Translations under genes and position numbers: made by a program | NCBI GenBank assembly: GCA_947396885.1 | Contig: OX377202.1 | Coordinates: 20,646,001 to 20,710,000, forward strand | DNA: 64,000 nucleotides | Origin: Heligmosomoides polygyrus polygyrus | Taxonomy: Eukaryota > Nematoda > Chromadorea > Rhabditida > Heligmosomidae | Direction: 5' to 3' | Notes under the pieces: model-generated | What the model saw: the letters and a program-made list of their open reading frames with translations, nothing else | Database searches by the model: none | What the model was told of the DNA's origin: nothing | Part shown: piece after piece, positions 32,753 through 43,683 of the stretch | Layout: the number at the start of each line of letters is the position of its first letter | Numbering within the stretch: position 1 is the first letter of the stretch

Positions 32753-33930
32753 TACAAACTCAATAATATGGCTAGAATAATTTTTCTTCAAGAAAAATTT
32801 AGTATAACTTTCTTTGAAATTTTTTTAGTATACCTGCCCCATAGTATACCAGTAAGGGTAATAATTTTCAAGAATTTGTATTAAAAAAAAAGAATAATAA
32901 ATTGAAATTTATCGACACAGCAAAGTGGCAAGCATATAGCGCATTAAAAGATCAGATCGCGCCATGCGCTCAAAAAGTTCGCCGCAAATTTTATTTGATT
33001 GTAGTGTAAATGACACTTGCCAGAACCATCAGAGTGAATGTATGTGCGTTCTTTACAGTTGCTTGTGTTGTATTGTTACCAGATGTCGAACCCTATGGAT
33101 GCAAAAATTCTGCTATCAAATCGAATAAAAATCGCCTTAGACAAGGAGACGGTGCAGTGTTTTTAATGTTACTAGAAACGGCTGCGTTCTTTCTCTATAG
33201 AACAAGCTTTGAACGATTACTTTGTTCAGAAATAAAAAAAAAAACTTTTAATCTCAAACACTTGTTCACTCATTGGGGAGTGAACTAAAAGTTCAAAGAA
33301 AATTATACTCAAATTTTCCTTGAACAAAAATTACTCTAACCTTTTTGGAGAGTCTAAAGACGAAGCTCATTTCGATTTGGAAGAGTTCGATTTCGCATGA
33401 AAAGTCTTAGGCTGGCTTAGAAAAGTGTCCAGTTTGAGGTGAAGGGTGCCCAATTTTATTCGAGAAGTGACCATTTCGACGTAAAAGTGGTATATATATA
33501 TACTTTTTATTGGTTCAAATGATGAGTGCTAAAGCATCTCTGATTGAGAAACTCGTGAAAAACTCACCTTCAACGAGCGAAGAAAAATAGGAAAACTGGC
33601 CCTAAACATTTGTCAAACATTGAGAATTCCTCTGCTCCGTTGAGGCTCCGGTGAACTTTACGATTTCGCTTCTACGTAAGTGCTCTGTTTTGCGCGAACT
33701 TATAAATACATGATGAGTTGCGTGGAATTATGGAGAATTCAATAGACTGGCGGCTTCCAGGTGGAAATGAGGTCGTGCTTCGAAACGGAACAATTTATCC
33801 ATTTACGCATACATATTTGAATAGGTGCTTTTGGGATCGAGATCATTTTGGATCAAAATTCAGCATTTTCATTAAAAATGGTCTTTTACCATTACAAAAT
33901 AAAAAAGAAGGTCAGCATAAGTTATTTCCT

Positions 33931-34192
33931 TTTTGGGATGCGCCACGTATTCTGCTTCTACGGAATGTCATGTAGGCGATTTGAACGCATATTTGATCAC
34001 GAAATGACTTCCGGTGGTCAGCCACCAAACAAGGAAAACCCTTATCCTTTCCAGAAAAGTCTGGTACCAATTCACCGACCCCGGAGTGATGAAAGGTTTA
34101 GTTGGCCTAGGCGGGAAATTCGAACCAGGAACTGGTATCGGGTGCACGTGGCAGCCGACACCTCCTCCGACTGCGCTACACGCGCCCCTCAG
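33931..34192 (-). repeat. SINE copy
   Basis: Reverse copy from 'gggatgcgccacgtattctg' to the head 'ctgcgctacacgcgcccctc'. The tail is missing beyond 33931. Confidence 0.8.
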
Positions 34193-34199
34193 AACAATA

Positions 34200-35380
34200 A
34201 TAAACAAAAAGTAAAATAAAGTGCATTTCTAGAAGAGACCTCCAGTTCCCCATGGGCTACCTGTGAAGGAGCTTTTTTTGATTGTTTTTGAATAAATAAA
34301 ACAACAAAAATATGACCACTCAAATAGTACATTCACTTTTTGGAGCCCTCGTAAGCTGCTTTGTTAAAAACAAATACATAGATATTAAGGATAAGTGTAA
34401 CTAAATAAATACCAAGCATAATTAAAATAAATACAGAGAATAACATAATAAATACAATAATAACAAACAATAAGAGTAATGAATAATAAATAAATAATAT
34501 TAAAAACAATGAAAATAATAAAATAAGGTAAAAATGAGTTTCCAAAAAGATCATGTGCAACTAGACTGAGAAGACATTTGAAGTGATTGGAAGGCTGAAT
34601 AGTTCAAAATGAAAATGATACGTCATAGTGAGCCCATAAGGGCCTCAACTATCGCCGAGCTTATGTTTAGGTCTCGATATCATCGACTAGGTTGTCTGAT
34701 GCACAGTTGTGTAATGCGTGGCGTATCTCAATAGTTCGTACATTCAACACTTACCATACTGCAAAGCAGATTGAAGCAGACTAACTCCAGACTTACCATA
34801 TAGCGTTTTATGCTCTTAAAGCCGCAATAAGATTGTACGCTATTTAAGCTTTGAACATAAACCATGCATTCAACATTCCGTCACGTTTTTTTCTTGAGCA
34901 ATAAGGAACGAAAAAGTGCCGAAAGACTGACCGACTAGTTACGTCTGGTTAGTTGGTTAGCCTGAATGCGGGATCGAACTAGGGTGATGAAAACGTTGAC
35001 CATTTGTTGCGCTTGATAAGGATTCATTGTGAAAATTGATGCCTTCAATTAAAAATGGAACCATGGTAGAACATACGAGTATGGAGGACTAGTGAGAACC
35101 AGAAAAAATGTCAACTTTCTGATCAAAATTAGCAAGTTGTGCTAAAATGAACCGCATAGCTCTTGTACGGGTTAGGTCAGATCAATTGTTCTGCTCTGTA
35201 AAGTGTTCAGTGTACGCTTTTCGAATAAAACACGTAACAATTATTCAGAAATGCATCACACGTGCTAGAAGCATAAAACAAATACTACGTCTAAAAGTCT
35301 CTCATCATGAGAGACTTTTATGAAAAAAGTTGGGAACTACTACGTCTAAAATTAAAAGCTCAAAAGAAATCCACATAGTA
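34200..35380. other. AT-rich intron-like sequence; no gene seen
   Basis: 34330-34560 is A/T-rich with 'aataaataaa' runs; nothing coding. Two donor-like GTAAGT sites on the minus strand (near 34755 and 34795) have no convincing exon. Confidence 0.4.
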
Positions 35381-35385
35381 CTCAC

Positions 35386-35447
35386 CGTTTTGCTGCATAT
35401 AATACCCTTTCGTCGTAACATAGAATCGCTACTAGACGTCTGCATAT
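35386..35447 (-). CDS. Host gene internal exon (62 nt)
   Basis: Minus strand. Acceptor 'gtcgatgtttcag' before 35447, donor GTGAGT at 35385. Two bases then 20 codons, ending in phase 0: MQTSSSDSMLRRKGIICSKT. Both splice sites fit the nematode consensus. Serine-rich then basic; no family recognised. It may belong to the same minus-strand gene as the exon at 22652, but nothing in the sequence proves that. Confidence 0.6.
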
Positions 35448-35449
35448 CT

Positions 35450-35990
35450 GAAACATCGACGACGTTACTGTGGGTTACTGTAGATTTCACGATCCGCGAA
35501 AAACGAAGCGAGCGACGACACGTAGAACAGATGAGTGACGTAAAAGGTGGAGAATTTCTCCAGACAGGAGGACCATGGCTGCTGTCCCTGGTGGGCGGCG
35601 CTTAGCCGTTCGTTGAGCGGCTAACAGGCGCTAAGGCGCTTACTTCGCAGATGAAACTGGAGCATAGATGTCTTCCCTTCAGACACTCGTGCACACCTTC
35701 GAAAGCACAAATAGACTACTGTCGACCTGGTTACACAGATGGACACAGTTTCCGAGTTCCTACTCGGGAGGGGAAGCCTAAAAATGACCGTTATCGGTGC
35801 ACATCTCGTTAGGGAGAACCCTTTTACCAGATTTGCGCCGAGGAAGGATCAATTTCTACCAGATAAGATAGATAACTACAGTGAAATTAAAAATTAGGCC
35901 AAGACACCATCAATCAATTAATGATTTGAATAAGCTAACAGATCCGTGGACACAGACAACGCAATACACTTCATGTCCTAATCGTTTCCA
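35450..35990. other. No gene assigned
   Basis: Includes a palindrome-like region 'agccgttcgttgagcggct' near 35605. Otherwise no recognised content. Confidence 0.35.
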
Positions 35991-35994
35991 AACA

Positions 35995-36925
35995 TCTCGG
36001 TCTACCTCAAAAATGATACATACCATTTTCACGTCGAACTGGACACTCTTAAAACCAAATTCAACACTTTTCACGTCAAATTGGACACTCTTGTAAACTA
36101 GCCTAAGAATTTTGAAACCAAACTGAACGTCCTATAAATCAAAACGAGCTTCTTAAATGTTAAACTGCAGACTCCAAAATGAATAGAATGTTTTGTTCAA
36201 GGGAAACCTGATATAACTTTCTTTGAAATTTTTTAAAGATTAAAGACAGTTCGGCTGTCTTATGAGTGTAATAATTTTATGAGGAATCTTGTTTTTTTAA
36301 GAAAAAAAAAACATAAAGAAAGCTTTGTTTTAGGGCGCAACAAGGCAGCAGTCATTTAATTTATTAAAAGACCAGATTACGCCATGCATTCGAAGAGCTT
36401 GTCACGGTTCTTATTTGATTTATCAATTATCAAAGTGTAAATGCTGCTTTCATAAAACATCAACGTATGCAGTGTGCTCTTAAGAGCTGTTTTTGCTGTA
36501 CCGTTTATAGGTGTAAAATTCCATGCAAACAGCAATTTTGCTATCAATCGAATAAAAATCGCGACGTCACGTAGACGTGCATGGCGCAACCTCTTCTTTT
36601 AGCACAAAAAAATTACTGGACTAGTCTCCTACTCTTTAAAACAAGCTACGAGCCATTATCTTTTCGCAAAAAATAAGAATTTTATCAAAATTTAAACGAA
36701 GTGTTCACATATTGGATAAACGAATTAACACCTCAAAGAAATCATGCTAGAATTTTCCTTCAACAAAAAATTATCCTAACACTTTTGGAGAGTCATCAGT
36801 TTAATGTAGGAAAAGCTCACTTTGACTTGGAAGAGTTCGCTTTAATTTCAAAAGTCTTAGACTAGCTTAGAAGAGTGTCCAATTTAATTTGAAAAACGTC
36901 CAATCGACGCGAAAATGGTTTATAA
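35995..36925. mobile_element. Foldback element, copy C
   Basis: Ends are inverted: left 'taccattttcacgtcgaact' with 'ggacactc', right 'gagtgtccaatttaatttg' to 'cgacgcgaaaatggtttata'. Core at 36360-36600 has 'cgccatgcattcgaag' and 'ctatcaatcgaataaaaatc' with 'gtgcatggcgc' closing it. No coding frame. Confidence 0.78.
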
Positions 36926-37023
36926 TAGTAATGATTTAGAAATATTGATCGTAGTATAATCGGTACCGACAGCTGCCATGTTGAAGCGTCGCGCCGTGAC
37001 CGAAGTATAAATTACGTCTTACA

Positions 37024-37305
37024 AGATCTTACTTGCGTCTTTTACAAAACTAACAACGACTGAATCAGAAATCGAGCTGGATGTTCCACCTTCGAAAAGA
37101 CGATTTCAATCACCATTAAAGCATTCGATTTCAGTGGAAGAACACGACAACAATTTTCTAGCGCGGCGTTTGCCTCCAATTCCAGCGAATGCAACGAATT
37201 AAGGCATTTACCAGAACAGAATTGCAGAAGGACACAAGCACTGAACGCTCTGAACTCACTGGAAACGATGTTGATCCTGCACGCTTTCGGTGCAGGAAAT
37301 GCAAA
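37024..37305 (+). CDS. Protein-coding fragment with a CxxC motif
   Basis: Two open stretches in different frames read as protein: TTTESEIELDVPPSKRRF then QSPLKHSISVEEHDNNFLAR up to a stop at 37200, and RTELQKDTSTERSELTGND with DPARFRCRKCK, which ends at a donor-like GTAATA (37306). They could be two exons with an intron of about 85 nt (GTGGAAG to TTTACCAG) or a frameshifted copy. The RFRCRKCK box resembles the zinc-binding tail of YVH1/DUSP12 phosphatases, but this is a short match. A mariner begins 100 bp downstream. Confidence 0.35.
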
Positions 37306-37403
37306 GTAATAGCTGAACGCCAACATATTCCGAGGCAATTCGTCACTGTTTCATAGTCGTCGTTTTTCAGTGATCAATTACAAGCCCACCATTCATCAAA
37401 ATG

Positions 37404-38599
37404 TTGGGTTGTCCGGAAAGTTCTCAGCGTTTTGTGTTACCATTTTTCATTCGTCTATTATTAAATACAAATTCAACTTGCATTGCGCATTAATGCTACT
37501 TTCTGAACAGAATTTTTCGCTCTATTCGACTAAATAATTTATGTTTCAACGTTGTTTTATACTTATCTGCTCTTGAAGGGCTTATTGAAGAATATCGAAG
37601 GAGCAGGTGCGAGCGATATTTTGGTTTAACTTCAGATTGGGACAATCCGAAGATTAGGACAATCCGAAGCCACGACAGCTCGGCAAATCAATCAAGTGTG
37701 GGGACCCATAAATGTTGGAGAATGCACTGTGCGCCAGTGGTTCAGTAAATTTCGGACCGGAGATTTCAGCCTCGAAGATGACCCCCCCCTCGACCCTGAA
37801 CAGTCCTGGACGACGAGCTGAAGGAATTGCTGGAAGCTGAGCCATCCCAAACAGTTCGTGGGGTCGCGGAAGAGCTAGACGTCAGTGAAAGTGCTGTTAC
37901 GGATGCTTCGAAACGCCTTGGGAAGTGAAAAAGCTCGAAAAGTGGGTGCTCAACGAGTCGAGTGAGCGGCCAAAATTGTCACGTTTCGAGATTTGTTCTT
38001 CTCTACTTTTACGCAACAAAACTGACTCGTTTTTGGATCGAATCATTACTTGTGATGAGAAGTCGATTCCGTATGATAACACGATTCTGGTCAGTGGTTG
38101 GGCGCCGTCAAACCCCTTAGGCATTTTCCAAGGGCGAACCTCCACCAAGAAGGGTAGTGGTCACTGTGTGGTGGTCGGCGGCTGGTGTGATCCATTGCAA
38201 CTTTTTGGCACCAGGCCAAACGATCACAGTAGAGTCCTACTGTAAGGAAGTCGACCAAATGCACCGAAAATTTCGTCAACTCCAACCAGCATTGGTGAAC
38301 AGAAGAGGCCCCACTCATTTGCACGATAACGCCCGCCCCCACGTTTCACAAATCCAATAAGCGAATTGAGGGTTGAAGTCCTGCCTAACCCGATATTCTC
38401 CAAGCCTTTCGTGGATTTTGTCGAATCTCGGTCACGTAATTTTTTCGCAGATAGAATAAGTCGACAAGTGACTCTTTGGCAAAAGTGTGCTGATTCGAAT
38501 GGTGGTTATTTCAACTAAATCCGATGAGATGTGGCAAAGTTATGGAAGGAAGTTCGAAGTGAAACCCTCAAAACGCCGCGAACTTTCCGGACAACCTAA
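37404..38599 (+). mobile_element. Mariner element B, internally deleted
   Basis: 1.2 kb. Left end TTGGGTTGTCCGGAAAGTT (TTAGG changed to TTGGG), right end reads back TTAGGTTGTCCGGAAAGTT, with TA on the right and TG on the left. Same subfamily as element A but coding on the plus strand. Confidence 0.88.
37560..38520 (+). pseudogene. Mariner transposase remnant (element B)
   Basis: Readable parts: LDDELKELLEAEPSQTVRG, KKLEKWVLNESSERPK, first Asp in RIITCDEKSIPYDN, then VIHCNFLAPGQTITVESYCK, and second Asp in THLHDNARPHVSQIQ. After the NPIFS-like sequence the segment that should hold the third Asp (TDYHLFKHF in element A) is deleted and the C-terminus resumes directly. Multiple stops as well; inactive. 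Confidence 0.85.
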
Positions 38600-38601
38600 T
38601 A

Positions 38602-38889
38602 CTAATCCGCTATTCCCTCGCGGACTTCACGGCGTATTGTATGCACATACATTGCTAATACCGTAGGCAAATGCAGCGAACGCTCGTAAATTACAAGACT
38701 GAAAGGTTTTTCTCCACCGTCATTTCCGGCGAAAATATTTTGCTCTTTTATGGTGGTCACGAGCGATGAATGAAACTCGAGGCAAAGGTTAACGGCCTCG
38801 TGCTGTTTATCCGCCTTCAAAATGTACTTGAACAAATGATTGAGAAGAAAAACAGGGAGTGATGTCATGACAAGATGAAGAGGTCCAGG
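38602..38889 (-). CDS. Host gene terminal exon next to mariner B
   Basis: 288 nt, 95 codons and a TAG stop, starting right after acceptor 'gcaggtttttag' in phase 0. Peptide: PGPLHLVMTSLPVFLLNH, LFKYILKADKQHEAVNLC, LEFHSSLVTTIKEQN, IFAGNDGGEKPFSLVIYER, SLHLPTVLAMYVHTIRR, EVREGIAD. It reads as a helical repeat region of the kind found in large trafficking or scaffold proteins, but the family is not identified. The stop is immediately followed by the TA target site of mariner B, so the insertion lies in the start of the 3' UTR or replaced further coding sequence. Confidence 0.55.
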   Translation of the reverse strand, partial: PGPLHLVMTSLPVFLLNHLFKYILKADKQHEAVNLCLEFHSSLVTTIKEQNIFAGNDGGEKPFSLVIYERSLHLPTVLAMYVHTIRREVREGIAD

Positions 38890-38990
38890 CTAAAAACCTG
38901 CGAACAACGCTGCTCTGTACATCTAAGCAGAAGCCTTTCTTCCAAGCGAGTTCGAGGATGAGGAAGAAGACCTGATTGAAAGTCGCTATT

Positions 38991-39256
38991 GGGCCGGTAG
39001 CGCAGTCGTAGGAGGAGGCGTTGATTGTGTTGTGCACACCGATTTAAGGTTCTTGGTTCGAATCCCGTCCACGGCCGATGAATTGGTATCAGACTTGGCT
39101 GAGAAGGATAAAGCAGTGACTTGTCTATCATTTGGCCAGCATAAATCTTGACTATTGCCAATCGCGTTCAATCGTCTTCACAGTATCCCGTAGAAGCATA
39201 GTTCGTGGCGCATTCCAATAGATAATCAACACCGTTCTCTATCCTAATTCTTTATC
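38991..39256 (+). repeat. SINE copy, diverged
   Basis: Plus-strand copy: A box 'tagcgcagtcgtagg', B-box-like GGTTCGAATCCC at about 39055, and tail 'acaccgttctctatcc'. Confidence 0.75.
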
Positions 39257-39289
39257 TATCCAAGCCTTATTTACGTTTAATTCAGTTCA

Positions 39290-39572
39290 TAGGGCACGTG
39301 TAGCGCAGTCGGAGGAGGAGTCGGCTGTCGCGGGTACGCGTTCCATGTTCCTAGTTTGGATTTCCTGCCCAAGCCAACGGTGCCTTCCATCCTTACGGGG
39401 CCGGTGAATTGGTACCAGACTTCTCTTGGAAGGACAAGGCGCTGGCGTAGTTCATCGGCTCCTATGCAAGTCATTGTATGGCCAAATACGCACTCAAATC
39501 GCCTCAATACGCAGTAGAAAACGTGGCATATCCCAAAGAGGGACTGAATAAAGCCGTGCTTTATCATTAAAT
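39290..39572 (+). repeat. SINE copy
   Basis: Plus copy from 'gggcacgtgtagcgcagtcg' to 'agccgtgctttatcatt'. Third of three same-strand SINE pieces within 0.8 kb. Confidence 0.8.
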
Positions 39573-39699
39573 TCGCTTTAAAAAAGTCCGTTTTGCCAAG
39601 TATCCGCCTAAGATTTAAAAAGTCCCCAGTTTAAAATGAAACGTGTCAGGTTTACTGTAAAAGTGGCAAAAAATACTAAACAAACGAATAAATAAATAA

Positions 39700-39808
39700 A
39701 GGGCCACCGCAAGTCATTGTATGTAAAAGCCAATTGCGTATTCAATCGCCTCCACGATAGCCCGAACAAGAAGAATGCATGGCGCATCCCACAAGGCCGT
39801 CCTTTACA
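39700..39808 (+). repeat. SINE 3' fragment
   Basis: 'gggccaccgcaagtcattgt' to 'aaggccgtcctttac'; the tRNA-like head is absent, consistent with 5' truncation during retrotransposition. Confidence 0.75.
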
Positions 39809-40162
39809 AACTGTCTTTTACGAACACAGCCTTGTGGTTTGAGTCGCCACCCGTGAAATTTCAGGGAAAACCAGGACACCCACTCGTGAGTGGCTTGGAC
39901 TCCTTTGAATCAACCTCGCAAAAAGTATAAGCTGGGCCATTTTGGCACAAGACGGATGAAGACGTTGCTGGCGCTCGCTCGAGTGATCCGGACCCAACCT
40001 CTTTTCGTGATGCCTTCAATTTATGTAGAGTTATGTCAATTAGCAGGCCACCTTCAAATAAAATCGATGATTTAAAAAATAAAAAATATCAGGTCCACCA
40101 TGAAAACCTCGTTGGGCACACAAAAAACTGATTGGCACCAACTTTAAATTAATTAAATTTAA

Positions 40163-40360
40163 ATAAATTGGCACATGTCGCAAATGTGGACAGCATTAGG
40201 AGGTGGGAATGCGCCAGCCAATCAGGCCACATCGAATGCTCGTGCCACTGAGAGAGGGTGTATTCGGTCGGAATCCTGATTGGCTGGCATGTATTTGGTC
40301 GGTGCTCTGATTGGCTACGATTGGCTGGTGCGTTCCAAATCACCGACGTTGCTCACCTTC
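40163..40360. repeat. CCAATC palindromic MITE copy
   Basis: Starts 'acatgtcgcaaatgtggaca' with 'gaatgcgccagccaatcag', ends 'gattggctggtgcgttcc'. The halves are inverse of one another, with 'gattggctggcatgtatt' near the middle. Confidence 0.7.
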
Positions 40361-40446
40361 AGACATGAAGCAATAAAGTTAGCTAGGAGGTGGCCTTGCA
40401 CACGACTTCTTCAACGCTATTAATAGCCCCACCAAATAAGATCGAC

Positions 40447-40640
40447 GTTAGTCAATAACTGCTTGAGATGCGCCACACATTGTACTTCTCGAAAGTATCG
40501 CTGAAGCAATTTGAAAGCGTATCTGGCCTGCGATGACCAGTCCGTCGACAACTCTGTGATCTCTTGGTCGGTCTGGATCCGAACCGTGAACCTTTGACTC
40601 GAGGTGCACGCGACAGCCGGCGCCCACCACGGTAGTGTTA
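40447..40640 (-). repeat. Diverged SINE copy
   Basis: 'tgcgccacacattgtactt' through 'gatccgaaccgtgaacc' to 'gcacgcgacagccggcgc'; reverse orientation, old. Confidence 0.55.
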
Positions 40641-40694
40641 GGAACAGATTTTTTGCACAGGAAGAAATGTTCTTAAAAATCAATGTCTCGAAAG

Positions 40695-40870
40695 AGGGCA
40701 GCAGTGGGAGGTGAGAATGCGACAAGCAATCAAGCCGCCATCGAATGGCTGAGCCACTTTGAGAGGACATGTGCGACCGATACCTCCATCAGCCGGTATG
40801 TGTTTAGCCGGTGCTCTTCTTGGTTATGATTGGTTGGCGCATTCCTGCTTCCTAATGCTGCCCACATTCT
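40695..40870. repeat. CCAATC palindromic MITE copy
   Basis: 'cagcagtgggaggtgagaat' with 'caagcaatcaagccg' on the left and 'gattggttggcgcattcctg', 'aatgctgcccacattc' on the right. Confidence 0.65.
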
Positions 40871-40892
40871 CAACATGGACCGTTTAATAATA

Positions 40893-41914
40893 TTAGGTTG
40901 TCCTATAAGTCCTTGCAGTTTTTTTAACGATTTCGATTTCGACGGCGGTCTCTTGCATAGTGCTGCATAGCTTTCGAAATAGAATGATTTGCTCTATCAG
41001 AATATGCATTGCATTTCTTTTTTTCATCATGAAATTTGTCAATTTTTAGGTCGTTGAAGTGAAAAGTGAAAAAGTAGCCATTTGCGCACTTGCTCTCTCC
41101 GCTTAGGTTTGTAATTTTTTGCGCAGTTTTTTATAGCATTTGGAAGACAATGTTCTGTACTACAAGAATATGTGTTAGTGCTATTTGCTTCTTTGTCCTT
41201 TATTGATTCTTAGGTCATCAAATTGGGACGTCCGAAGAATGATGGTTATTCTTGACGACAGCTCCTGCTCTGTGGTTGGAATTTTTCGGTTGGTGTTATA
41301 TGTCATTCGAAAGAGAATGTCTTGCTCTATAAGAATTTGCGTCGCGTTTATTGATTTCTATTGAATATCAACAAATGCCAAAAAGAGAAAAATCGTCTTC
41401 ACCAACAACTCCTTCTCCTTCTTCACTTCGACAGAAATCAGCGTGAGCCAATAGACGCGACACAAATTCTTACTGAGCAAGACATCCTCTTCCAAACAAC
41501 ATGTGACACCAAGCAAAAAAGTTCAACCACAGAACCGGAGTTTTGGTAAAAATTCGGGCGGAAAAGTCGGAATTCCCAATTTGATGGCCTAAAAATCAAT
41601 AGAGGACAAAGAAGCAAATAGCACTAACACATATTCTTGTAGAACAGAATATTTTCTTCCAAATGCTCGAAAAAACTGCTCAAAAAATTACAAACCTAAG
41701 CGTAGAGAACAAGTGCGCAAATGGCTACTTTTTCACTTTTCACTTAAACGACCTAAAAATTGACAAAATTCATGATGAAAAAAGAAATGAAATACAATTT
41801 CTGATAGACCAAATCATTCTCTTTCGGAAGCCATGCAACGCTATGCAAGAGATCGCCGGCGAAATCTGCAGTGAATCGTTGAATAAAACTGCAAGGACTT
41901 ATGGGACAACCTAA
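40893..41914. mobile_element. 1.02-kb foldback MITE with mariner-type ends
   Basis: TA on both sides. Ends TTAGGTTGTCCTATAAGTCC and its inverse. The two arms (about 40893-41345 and 41460-41914) are inverted copies over about 450 bp, leaving a centre of about 110 bp. The DNA could fold into one very large hairpin. Open frames inside are accidental. The ends suggest mobilisation by a mariner transposase. Confidence 0.88.
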
Positions 41915-42335
41915 TACATAAAGTTCATCCTAGCAACGAACACAAGTGCTCGTTGGACCAGCTATGCATCCCACACGCCATACAGGATAGATTTCTCGCA
42001 TTTGCGTGATGCCCTGAAGTGAGAAAAACATGAAACACTGCCTTATGTGGAAATTGCTACAAATTATCGTTACAGTAACCAGCACGGTTGTGGAACCATC
42101 TCGACAATGGAATCGAGAAAAACAGCTACCGTAGCCAACGACGAGAGTGATCCGTCCTCTGAACGCAAAGAGAAGCTGTTGGGGATTAACCGGACTAATA
42201 GAAAGGTTGGCTGCTGTTGCTGATAGCTTTTAGCAGTAATGCCTCTATTTGAGATGTGCCGCGCACTCGACTTCTACTCAGGTTTCGTAAAACACTGTCT
42301 GCAAAGAATGCATTATTCATCATTATTCATATTAT
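41915..42335. other. No gene seen
   Basis: Short SINE-like word 'gatgtgccgcgcactcgact' at about 42253; nothing else recognised. Confidence 0.35.
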
Positions 42336-42339
42336 GTTA

Positions 42340-43175
42340 TACATTTTCATGCCGAATGAGACTCTATACAAATCAAATTGGACACCCTTCTAAGCTAGTC
42401 TAAGACCCTAAAAAAACCAACGCGAACTCTTCCGAATCGAAATGACCTTGAGGCAGGTTAAACTACAGACTCACTAAGACGGTTTTGTAATTTTTTATTC
42501 AAGGAAAATTTGGAATAACTTTCTTTGAATTTTTTAAAGCTCACTTGCCCGAAGATAAGTACTAAATTTATAAAAATTTAATTTTTTGAGGAGAAATAAT
42601 AAATTAGGTTTTGCCTTAGAGCGCAGAAAGGCAGCCGTCATGTAGTAAGATACTGGATCGCGCCATGTACTCGAAAACCAAGTCGCAATGTTTATTTGAC
42701 TGATAGTGTAAATACTGCATACATGCAGCGAAAAAGGTAGGATATACGTGTTTTTTACAATTGATTATGTTGCATCGTTTGCAGGTGTGAAAATGCATGC
42801 AAAAAATTTCACTATCAATCGAATAAAAATCACGAAGTCTCAGGCGAGGGCATGACGCAATCTCTGTTTTGGCAACAGAAAATTTCCTTTCTGTTCGTCA
42901 CAACAAGCTTCAAATCGTTGTTTTTTCTCGAAAATAGAATTTTTATAAAATTTCAAACAATGTGTTCACTTATTGTGTAGATGAACTAAGCTTCAAAGAA
43001 TGTTATACTAAAGTTTTTCTTGGACAAAAAATTATTTTAACATTTTTCAGAGTTTCCAGTAAAGCTCATTTCGATTTGGAAGAGTTCGCTTTGATTTCAA
43101 AGGTCTTAGGCTAGCTTAGAAGAATGACCAATATCATGTGAAACGTGCCCATTTTGAGGTGAAAATGGTGTACAT
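42340..43175. mobile_element. Foldback element, copy B
   Basis: Left 'tacattttcatgccgaatga', right 'ttgaggtgaaaatggtgtac'; inner inverted pair 'ggacacccttctaagctag' and 'ctagcttagaagaatgacc'. Core 42640-42870 contains 'gcgccatgtactcg' and 'ctatcaatcgaataaaaatc'. Confidence 0.78.
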
Positions 43176-43179
43176 TACA

Positions 43180-43640
43180 TTGCTAAGTATTTATATTGCC
43201 AGTGTTACATTTGTATTTTTCTCAACCAGAAATGACTGCCGCCGCCGATTCAACCAACACGGTACGTCTGGATGAGGAGTCGAACTCAGTTAGACCCAGT
43301 AACTAAACTTCTAGGGTGTGTAAGCCATCTCAATCCACATCAAATCTTATCTGAGGATTTCTAGAGGCTCCAGGTGCTTCGGATGGTTCACGCTCGCACA
43401 TGTGCACAACTTTATTGCACAGGCGACTCTTGAACTTAAGGACACGGCGAACAAACTTTCGAGAGGAAAACTCAATCACACACCGACTTCTTTCTAGCTA
43501 ACTTCGTTAGCTTCCGTCCGAGCAACTCGATCTCCAGTAATTCTGAAGATCTCAACTGGTGCGTAAGATTTTAGGGATGCACTTATTAGAGTTAAAAACC
43601 GCCGAAATTCACTGTTCATAAAGGTAGTGCCAAAGTGACT
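43180..43640. other. No gene seen
   Basis: Intergenic or intron sequence with no recognised element. Confidence 0.35.
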
Positions 43641-43643
43641 CAC

Positions 43644-43683
43644 CTAGATCTAGGAAGAGTTAAGGTATCCCCAAGATGAACGA
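43644..43683 (-). CDS. Possible small host exon
   Basis: 40 nt on the minus strand between acceptor 'cattgtacctcag' and donor GTGAGT (starting 43643). One frame is open (VHLGDTLTLPRS). Splice sites are strong but the exon is so short that the call rests mainly on them. Confidence 0.35.

Larger units (their letters stand above)
31337..33500. mobile_element. Foldback element, copy D, holding a mariner
   Basis: Left end (31337-31474) 'gtaccactttcacatcgaat' then 'tggacacttttcaaatcaaa' is inverted at the right end (33390-33495) 'gtgtccagtttgagg' to 'gacgtaaaagtggtatat'. Between them, at 31475-32752, sits mariner element D; the foldback sequence resumes at 32755. The core module (32930-33160) is the 'gcgccatgcgctc' and 'gctatcaaatcgaataaaaa' unit. 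Confidence 0.75.

Noticed and set aside
33480..33600. Minus-strand exon ending at GTGAGT near 33566
   Set aside because: The donor is good but every frame before it is closed within about 20 codons or lacks an acceptor.
41361..41914. Small proteins inside the 1-kb foldback
   Set aside because: Frames fall in inverted arms and read through the terminal repeat; no conserved protein features.
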